In this document: positions 56,185 to 64,000 of the stretch, piece after piece
Layout: every line of letters begins with the position of its first letter
How positions within the stretch are numbered: position 1 is the first letter of the stretch
From: Oscarella lobularis
Lineage: Eukaryota; Porifera; Homoscleromorpha; Homosclerophorida; Oscarellidae
NCBI RefSeq assembly: GCF_947507565.1
Contig: NC_089187.1
Coordinates: 1,550,001 to 1,614,000 of the forward strand
Direction of reading: 5' to 3'
Length of the DNA: 64,000 bases
The notes under the pieces: generated by a model
What the model was told of the DNA's origin: nothing
What the model saw: only the letters and a program-made list of their open reading frames with translations
Database searches by the model: none
Made by a program: the position numbers and the translations under genes

Positions 56185-59100
56185 TCAGGGAATTTGCATG
56201 AGCACGAAAACGGTGTCGCTGAAGGAGCCCTGGTCGTCGACGACAGACGCCTTTATTATCACGTGCGGATGTTCACCATGTTGGGTCGAGTGATAAACAA
56301 AATGGACTGATCGAAGAATCTGCAAAGAAAGATTAGACAGAAGCAATTTGTTTCAAAACTAATTGCCTTTTCGTAAATTGCTACTGGGGCGGTTCCTGTG
56401 AACGACAGTTTTTTGAAGGGAGCCGAAGAAGTGACGAATGTAACGTTAGTTCGCTGCAGGAGACCTTGATCCACTCTAAGATAGTCTGAAGCTTGATTTT
56501 CTAAGTGTCCAAAAAGAAGGAGAGAAGCCCCAGCTAAGTTGGGACTGTCCACGTCGTTAACGATCAGATCGCGGGGGAAAACGCCCGTCCCTTTGGGAGA
56601 GCTCGTGTAGATTCGCCTGCGCACTAGATGAATTGAATTCGATGCGTAGCTTTCGCGATCGCCACCAAATCGTACGATTGGACGATCGTTCACTCCGATA
56701 ACGTTTACCTTTAATTAATTGTTAAAATAATAATGAGCAACGAGTTGTTGAACTTTGAATAGAGGGCTAACTTCAATAATGACGATGTCGCTGACAGCTT
56801 CTTGGTCTTCTACTGCCATCGCTACAAGCCTATGGAAATAGTTACGCTAGGAGATTGGTTCTCAGTTACTAGGAATGACTTCGAAATGTACCGTTTGTGA
56901 GAAGGAACCAATGCAGGTGAGGACAGCTGATTGTAAAACTGGACGGAGACGAGAGCACGACTGTAAACGTTTCGAGTGTTCTTTCCCTCAATCGTCTGAA
57001 AAATAAGATTCGAAAGAGTACGTGAAGAATACACTTGTAGACCAACCAAAGTTCTCCGAGAACCATTGTATTTCGCCGTAAGACCAGACGGAAAAATCGT
57101 GGCGTTGTACCAAAGGAAACTGTCCAAGTCCTTTGAATCAAGGGCCACAGTAGCTCTAAACAGTTTTGAATGCTATTCTATTTGTTACAAGAAAAAAAAA
57201 TTACTTCGTAATGAAATCTCCTTCGTCCTCGTCAAAAATTTGCACTTGATTTGTCAAGCTGACAAAATCCTGGCCCTCCTCAAAGGACACTTTTCCTGCT
57301 TTCTCACCACCGTTGATCAGAATGAAGGGGTTGTCGTTCACGTTAGTAATGACGATTCTGTATGCACGAAAAGACTTCTATAACAAAATTTATAATGTCA
57401 CAAAATCGCACTTACTTTGCCAGGGCAGTAGACGTGTGAACTCCATCGCTCACGACAAAGGTTACGCTTCGATTAAGGGGCCTCCTTGGCTCCTTGGCCC
57501 TGAAAAGAAATCGTTCCTAGGAGCAACTAAGTGTACAGAGAAAAAAAACGACGTACCAGTTTAAGTAGGAAACGTTATTGAGAAGGTCTCTGTAAACTTC
57601 CGTCGAAGCGTTGCCTTTCAGGAAGTAAGTGCCGTTGAAATTGAAGTACTTGGATTAAGAACGCGTCAGTAAACTCCGACGAAACTTTACCAATTAAAAT
57701 GCTTACAGATACATTGATTCCATCATAAGACTTCTTAATAAAAAGGCGTTCTTCGCCGCACTGGAGGCAAGATAGAATTATTCTTGCCCATTGAATAGGA
57801 TAGCTAAACGTGAGCGTCAGACTTAAAGTTTTAAGCGCCCTGTTTATACAACTCGTACAAGACGTGATCTGGATCAGTTAGAGAAAGAAATCCATTAGTT
57901 ATATTCACCGCTTCGGCGGAATTTTCTGTGAAATGCGCAAGTTGCTCTGTTTAGCACGTGATAAGATAAGTAAGCATTAGATACTGGTACAGTCTCCCAC
58001 TTACGAGACACTTTCAGTGTTGGTGCGTGGCTATTTGTTCCAACGAACGTAACCTGGATACTTACTGTAGGCGACTTTGCCCCATTTCTGTCTGTGACCA
58101 CCATATGCATGATCCTATGATTCAACAGCAATTTCGTCAGACTTTTGTTTAATTAAATGTATATAAGTCTCATACCTTGGCAAATAATCTGGCATCCCGT
58201 GATGTTTATAAGCAACTAGCAGAATAACGTCTTTCAAGTTAACAGGCAACTTTCGCTCTATAAGTAGCCTCGTGCTAACAAATAATAAAAACACATCAAA
58301 TTCCCTTTCGAGTGCTCCAGAAGAAAACAGCTTTACTTGGATTTGTTTGCGTGAACGGTTACGCTCGAAAGTATAGCATTGGCTTCATGTACCGTGAATC
58401 GTTTGAGCACCTCAACGGCTTCTCCCCAAGCAAGCAGAACCTGTATTGCCGATTGAATTGCCTGTAAGATACACTAGGAACTAAAATTCTAACTAACCTC
58501 TTCACTTTCACTCGAACCAGGCATCGTGAATTCAATATACTTCCAATCCTGTAAAACGGAAATATACATTACAAAATAAGACGAAATCCCCCCAAACCTT
58601 GCTTCCAATATGGCCTTGATCAACCACTTTCGGCTCGGCTATAAACACGTAATCTGATATTCTCGAATACCAAATGAAGTGATCGAGCATAGATTTCGCT
58701 TTGCCATTCACATTCACTGCGTAGTGACGACACTTCGTCCTCTCGCCCATGTTATTGTCACAGTCAAAAAATTCCTCCAAGACGCATTGACCTCCGCATC
58801 CGTCCAAATCATCATTGTTGCCGTCGTCGCAAGATTCGCCAGGTTCGCGAACTCCGTTTCCACACGAACTGCACTGGCCGGCATGGCACAGCAATTCTGT
58901 TAAAAAAAATTAGACCTACGTAAATTCAAGTATAGACTCGTACCTTTTTCACATGTCTTTCCTGCAAAGCCGAAACGGCAAATGTGAACTGTAAGAGACG
59001 TTTCTCGGGGCGGATTTCCTCGATCCATCGCTACGAAAGAAAGAAGAACATACCGCCTCTCACTCTGCCGCCACCACCACGACGTTTTCAAAGCAACAAC

Positions 59101-62100
59101 GCCAGATATTTCATCAACGAAAAAATGCGAGTTGTTTTCGTCCAGCTCCTTATTGAAATATCTTATTTCCCCATTCGGTCCGTCATCTGGATCGGTCGCT
59201 CGAATTCTTCCAATAATGGTACCTTTTATCGCTCCCTCTGCAAGAGCGCCTTCACTGTACCATCCACCGTCAAGAAACTGCGGCGCATTGTCGTTTACAT
59301 CCAGAATGTCCACGAGAACGCTAACGCTTGTAGAACGACTCGCAAATCGACTTCTCTGTCGCCGATGCTCACTGATGGCGATCGTGAGAGTGACAGAAGA
59401 GCTCGACTCCCTGTCTATATCGCCTGATACTAAAAGATCACCCGCGTCTTTGTCCACGCGAAACCAGCCTGCGTCGTTTCCCGAGATAATCGCGTGACGA
59501 AACGCCTGAGTGGTAAACTTATCCCAGTCGTCTTTTTCGGACGTGATACGAGCCACGCGATATCCGAGCGAGGCATTTTCCGCCACACTAAACCGAAGAG
59601 GCTCCTCGTATCCGCAGTGAAATCCCCACGCACCGGACGGACACGAACACTTGTACATTCCTAATAAATCAATGCAGGTCGATCCATCGACACAGAGATG
59701 GCCATCGCATTCGTCCGCTTCCTTTTCGCAACGTCTTCCGCCCCGACCAAATGAACACCAGCAATCGAAAGTTTTATTTTGCTGCCGGCACAGCGCCGAT
59801 TCGTCGAGAAAGCAAGGATTGTTGGGCCGTCTCGGCGGAATGCAGTCGCACGCGTCGCCACGACCGTCGGAATCGAAGTCGTTCTGATCGGGGTTGGGAT
59901 CGAGCAAACAGTTGTCGGTTAAATCAGGATTGCCATCGCCGTCCTTGTCACCTAAAAATTAAAAAAATCAATAGATCGACGTGTTGTGAATATCAAATAA
60001 TTTACAAACCAAGGCAGTAGCTGCCGTCAATGGAACCCGGTTGTTTCGTAGTCGTTTTGGAAGGACATCTATCGCAGGAAATCATTCCTGGCTGACTCTG
60101 AAACGTTCCTCTCGAACAAGGAGTGCATTCTTCTAATCCATCGCTTTTTGAAAAGTGTCCTGGACGGCAAGGTTCTGTAAAAAGACAAGAGGAACTAAAT
60201 TTCTTAATCAAACGGAATTTAAAAATCTCACTTTTACAATTATTGGCTGAAAAGGCACCCTTTTTGACGACGAATGTCCCAGGAGGACATTTAACGCACG
60301 TTTTCGAGCCAAACGAAGATTGGTAGGTGTTTTCTTCGCATGGCTTACACGGAAGATGACCCGAGCTGGAGTAAGTTCCAGGCGGGCAAGTGAAATCGTA
60401 CTTCACTTTCACGTCAATGCGCATTGCGCCGTGGAGCTTACGGTCACCCGAGTCTTCCGCCGAAACATCAACATGGCAAGACAACGAGGATTCCTTTAGG
60501 CGGTCGTACAACGCACCGAAGAAGAAAATTGTCCCATTATTTGCGTCGATGCGCAAAAAAGCGCAACTCCCGCCCGTTATTTTGTAGCGCACGAGACCGT
60601 TCAATCCGAGATCTGGATCGCGAGCAGACGCCTGATAAACTGAGTCAAAATCCTTAATGACGCCGGCGTCGTCAATCACAGCCAGAGCTCTGGCCGCGGG
60701 AAAAGCGGGAGCGTGATGATTCTTAGGAATGATTCGGATTTCATACGAAGTATGATTTCCGAGTCGAGATTTGTTTCTCGCTTCCGTTAAAACGACTTCG
60801 TAAACTTTCTCAACCTGAGAAGAAGAATCAGCAACAGTTCGAATTTTAATGTTTGACGTCGTCTCGTTTTCACTAAAACGAATGGCAAAGCTATCAGGCA
60901 GTTTGAGGTTGCTATTTCCAGGCTGAACAGACGATCTATAGGCTGGGATTCTTTGTCTAATCGTCCAAAACGCCGTAACGCAACCGTGAAGTCCCCGCGA
61001 ACGTCGTACGGGTATATTGATAGTATCCTCGTCTTCCTCAAAGGAAACAGTCCCACTTGATCCGAAGTCAATAACGCCGTACGGAGAGTCGTTCTCTTCA
61101 ACTAATACTTGGAATTTCGAGTTTACTCCGGGAACGGCGTGGGGCGACGCAGAGTAAATGACAATATTGTACGTCGTATTCAGCTCGGGAATATCGTCAT
61201 CGACTACGGTAAAATCAATCAGAGTCGGCTCCTTTCCGAAGATTTGCCAGACGTCTCGAGACGTTTCTATTTGACCACTTACCACGTTACCATTCTGGTC
61301 TTCGATTCTCGTTCTAAACGTTACCGGTAGGTTTTTGTATCTGGGGTGGGAGCGGAAGCGACCGACCGAGAGAAAGACAGTCTTGGTCTTCTCCGATAGA
61401 ATAATTGGTTGACTAGGTTGCTGCAAGAATTGGACGACACCGTACGGGAATCGGTTGGAAGCGAAAAGCGTTATAGACGTCACATCTTGTCCCGTTTTAA
61501 CACTTGGATGACTTTGGCCCGCGAAAATTCGAAACTTTGCACTGGCAAAAGTGGCACCCTTCGCCGATCTAACGCCGAGACGGACAACACGAACACTTTC
61601 CATCTTGTCAAAGAAAATAACGCCCCTCCGAGGAAGGGACGAGAAGAAGCCTTGGGTAGGGATCAATTCCCAATGCAAAGGCATTCCACTCGCTCTTCCC
61701 CGCGTTCGCAGCACGGGAATGGTCAGACTGTTTTGACCGATTTCGCCGTACGCGTTAGCGTTGCTCACAGCAAACGCATGATCGCCGCTGAAATTGTAGT
61801 AAAGTACCGCTTGAACGCCGTCTTTCACTAGGCCTTTTGTTTCTACTGAGATGGTTGTTTCTTCGTTCGTATTTTCAACCGTTTGGTCTAAAAATTCCCA
61901 GCCGCCGTTCTTCCAGAAATAGACCCAAACCAAAACGGGGCTTTCGTTTTGCCTTGCAAAATCGGCTGTATTGACACTCACGCGGAACATCGGAGATGGG
62001 CTAGTTTCGATCCACGTCGACGACACCAGCAAATACGCCGAGAAATCGGCGTAAGTTAGCTAAAATATGGAAGTTACTTTTTCATTCAGACTTATGTTTA

Positions 62101-62493
62101 GGTTAGCGTTATCTTACTCCCGGAGGTGGTTTCTGAGACGGGTCAATAACACCAGACGGAAGAGAAGAACCTTCAAATATTAATTCAAACACTTCCACGT
62201 CTGTTCCGTCGGAAAAGGCATTTGCCGAAATTTCAAGAACACCCGTCGTCCGACCGGGACCCCCTTCTTCCCGCGGCTCCGTCTTCTCAGGCGGCGGAAA
62301 AGGTGGCTGTTGGAGATTAATACTGATGTCGTTCGTATACAAAGACACAGGCAAACCGTCGTCGATAACGGCCGCATTTTTGTCGCTGATTACGACGCCG
62401 TCGCTCGACCTACTCGAAGTCAGTTGAGCACCGTTTGTGACGACAAGCTCCACGTGATAACTTTGGTCATATGTCAGCGTCACATTATTGAAT
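56185..62493 (-). CDS. Very large secreted adhesion protein: Calx-beta, cadherin, TSP3, EGF and Cys-rich repeats; 5' end cut off
   Basis: Eighteen exons placed by GT-AG sites and frame: 62493-62118, 62059-60232, 60174-60010, 59951-58944, 58896-58598, 58548-58498, 58461-58337, 58274-58176, 58114-58005, 57946-57864 (end uncertain), 57760-57707, 57648-57557, 57499-57416, 57357-57205, 57155-56892, 56829-56754, 56708-56366, 56319-56185; about 1780 residues. Order: Calx-beta-like units (FEEDEDTINIPVRRSRG), a cadherin unit, ephrin-receptor-like Cys motifs (CPPGTYSSSGHLPCKPC), TSP3 calcium loops (DKDGDGNPDLTDNC), EGF (CSCPSGAWGFHCG), two cadherin repeats (DVNDNAPQFL, ATDPDDGPNGEIRYFNKE), a DUF4215-type repeat (ESCDDGNNDDLDGCGGQC), then repeats ending in L.G.A...Y...L..V.Y.N (GNASTEVYRDLLNNVSY) with VNDRPIVRF-type linkers. 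No membrane segment before the stop. The role is probably matrix or cell adhesion with calcium. The intron at 56320-56365 is GC-AG. The sequence upstream of 62493 is replaced by a mobile-element end, so no signal peptide is present. Confidence 0.88.
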
Positions 62494-62573
62494 CATAGAT
62501 AGAGGAGAAGGGGGGATTGGAAGCTCCCGTCGTCACGTGACAAGTGCTTGACTCTAGGCGCGACTCATTCTAG

Positions 62574-63626
62574 ATGGAGGTAGTTAGGGATGCTTTTCGC
62601 GGTCTTCTTCAGTCGGAAATCAGTTCAACTTTGTCGCCTCGCCATCAGCAGGTGCAGAAGGATCTTCGATTTCTTCTCGCATCGTCTGAGAGCGAAGTCT
62701 TCGAATTATTCGCCGAGAAGCTTACAGGCGAACTTGCTCAACGTCTCCCTGCTCTAAAAAAAGGATCAAGACAGTCTTCGATTTGCGAGCAAGCTCAAGT
62801 AGCCTTTTATAAGTCCTCTTTGGCGGAGCTGAGCGATTCGTGGGCGTGCCTATACTTCTCTCTTGGCTTACCCTTCAGCGATCCTCTCTTGTCGCAATGT
62901 GTAAACAGGCGGATATTTGAGAGCCTGCTTCAACTTCACATCCAGCATCTGATCACTTCAAGCGGAAGCAATGCCAGCAGGATGGAAGAGAAGGAGATGG
63001 AGCACCAGCAAGAGCCACTGAAACGACCTGTCCTCTCCGTAGATGAAGAGAACGCTCTACGATTTGCTTGTGGATTTATTCCCTTCAAGCTCATTGGGAA
63101 GCACGCAAAGAAAAAGGATGCCAAGAGCCAATGTATTGTTCGATGTCTTAAAGCTCTTAGTCAGAAAAGTGACAGTGAGTTATTGGTTGAGGAGGCAGAA
63201 GATTATGAATGCTACACAACTGTGTGGCTTCAGAAGATAAACAAAGGAGGGCTTTTTCAAGTCAATGACGCAGCCTACAACCTATTTCGGAGCGTGGAGG
63301 AAGTCGTACGAACACGTCTTCCTAGGCGAGTGATGGGCGGCGATGAGGTCGACGTTGTTAGCAGTGTCTGCGACAACGAGGAAGTCAATCGGCAGTGGGA
63401 AAGCTTGTCAGCGCATTTCGACGATCCAAATCAGCGATCCGTCCTTTTGAGAGAAATCGTCCAGCTGTGGGTTAACGCCAGAGGGTTTTCCCTAGCAGCA
63501 TCGTGGCTTGAGCAATATAAAGCGGCTAAACACTGTCTACTACAAAAGACTTCTTATTCGACACCTTGCTGTATTCTCTTTTCGACGCGTCAGAGAAAGA
63601 CGTCGCGGCATTGCCTAGAAGAATAG
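62574..63626 (+). CDS. Mobile-element-associated protein of unknown function
   Basis: 350 codons from ATG 62574 (MEVVRDAFRGLLQSEISSTL). Features: ENALRFACGFIPFKLIGKHA (about residues 161-180), ESLLQLHIQHLI before it, INKGGLFQVNDAAYNLFRSV, and LLREIVQLWVNARGFSLAAS then WLEQYK near the C-terminus. I recall this pattern ([AI]R[FY].[AC]G[YF]...K, GGL..[IV]ND, LW[VI]..RG.S...W...Y) from many marine invertebrate proteins tied to repeats, with no known function. The last 30 residues look shifted (an alternative frame gives SLIRHLAVFSFRRVRERRRG). It lies in the divergent direction to the truncated gene, so the element end doubles as its promoter. Confidence 0.7.
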   Translation: MEVVRDAFRGLLQSEISSTLSPRHQQVQKDLRFLLASSESEVFELFAEKLTGELAQRLPALKKGSRQSSICEQAQVAFYKSSLAELSDSWACLYFSLGLPFSDPLLSQCVNRRIFESLLQLHIQHLITSSGSNASRMEEKEMEHQQEPLKRPVLSVDEENALRFACGFIPFKLIGKHAKKKDAKSQCIVRCLKALSQKSDSELLVEEAEDYECYTTVWLQKINKGGLFQVNDAAYNLFRSVEEVVRTRLPRRVMGGDEVDVVSSVCDNEEVNRQWESLSAHFDDPNQRSVLLREIVQLWVNARGFSLAASWLEQYKAAKHCLLQKTSYSTPCCILFSTRQRKTSRHCLEE

Positions 63627-64000
63627 CATTCTATTATCAAGTACTGTAGTCGAAATGCTGCGGGTTCTATGCAAAGGCGCTCCCCCATGCACAAAAGGAA
63701 GTCTCTGTGTTTGGCACGCGATTGTGCAGCTGCCCGATGGCTTAGCACCAAACTCGGCTGTTTCTGCTATACAAAAAAGACCACACTTTTAGTTGCAATA
63801 GCCTGCAAGCAGCTGCAAACTAGCATTCGCTCGTAATCGGTACGATAACGCGAGTGGCGGAGAGTTGCGAAATCGCTGCAAACTAGGGACGGAGCTCTCG
63901 CTACGGTCTAACCACATTCATTGTGCTTTTCTATATCATTTTCAAACCCTACTCGACACAAGAGATCGGTAGAAAGTCGTTAGGAAAGCCAGTCGCTGGT
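63627..64000. other. No gene seen
   Basis: Inside the partial element, GCTGCAAACTAG occurs twice (about 63811 and 63872). No domain. Confidence 0.35.

Larger units (their letters stand above)
62496..64000 (+). mobile_element. End of a mobile element (family of 15690-16505), running off the window
   Basis: From 62494, CATAGATAGAGGAGAAGGGG and GGATTGGAAGCTCCCG, then GTCACGTGAC, align with both ends of the 816-bp element. The large gene on the minus strand stops exactly here, and a mobile-element ORF starts 78 bases inside. The other end and target duplication lie beyond 64000. Confidence 0.75.

Noticed and set aside
1-64000. tRNA or rRNA genes
   Set aside because: No convincing B-box plus cloverleaf or conserved rRNA segment was noticed by eye. 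A covariance search would be needed to exclude small RNAs.

Overview
The window looks like a mobile-element-rich stretch of an invertebrate nuclear genome, probably an early-branching marine animal such as a sponge. The grounds are a very large secreted adhesion-type gene (Calx-beta, cadherin, TSP3, EGF, Cys-rich repeats), very short introns (about 46-64 bp wherever splice sites could be placed by frame and domain continuity), and a mobilome of Helitrons, split-repeat tyrosine-recombinase retrotransposons, hAT, THAP and pogo-like DNA elements. No species can be named from the sequence.

Layout. 1-10946: two related Helitrons on the minus strand, joined head to tail. The 3' CTAG end of the downstream copy (4565-10946) touches the 5' TC end of the upstream copy (1-4564, cut by the window edge). 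10947-15680: unrecognised ORFs, a hAT transposase tail, a THAP-plus-DDE transposase relic and a tyrosine-recombinase relic. 15690-16505: an 816-bp element with 245-bp inverted repeats and 9-bp target duplications. 19613-25908: the most interesting object, a 6.3-kb element with two 487-bp terminal inverted repeats, a 9-bp target duplication, and two convergent genes, a RecQ-type helicase (plus strand) and a DUF6589-type transposase (minus strand). Both genes are damaged. 26970-27390: RING fragment. 30086-35398: a complete PAT/Ngaro-like element of the DIRS order with gag, RT-RNase H and tyrosine recombinase on the minus strand and split direct repeats (order B, genes, A-B, A when read on that strand).

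35400-46000 holds relics (second DIRS gag, P-type transposase N-terminal region), a palindromic repeat pair, a hAT-type MITE at 43708-44084, a second member of the gene family seen at 11744, and a small RING gene. 46825-50180 is satellite: a 34-bp minisatellite followed by an AT-rich repeat of about 115 bp. 51387-51920 is a pogo/Tigger-like MITE. 54100-54760 is packed with perfect hairpins. 56185-62493 (minus) is the large extracellular gene, reconstructed here as 18 exons. Its 5' side is cut off by the end of another mobile element at about 62496, which carries a 350-residue mobile-element ORF and runs off the window. The termini of that element match those of the 816-bp element at 15690, so the two belong to one family.

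Recurring theme: the E-box TCACGTGA lies a short way inside the termini of at least four otherwise unrelated mobile elements in this window. One-base indels are common in the mobile-element genes, but I found none in the large extracellular gene, which argues for real decay rather than poor base calling.
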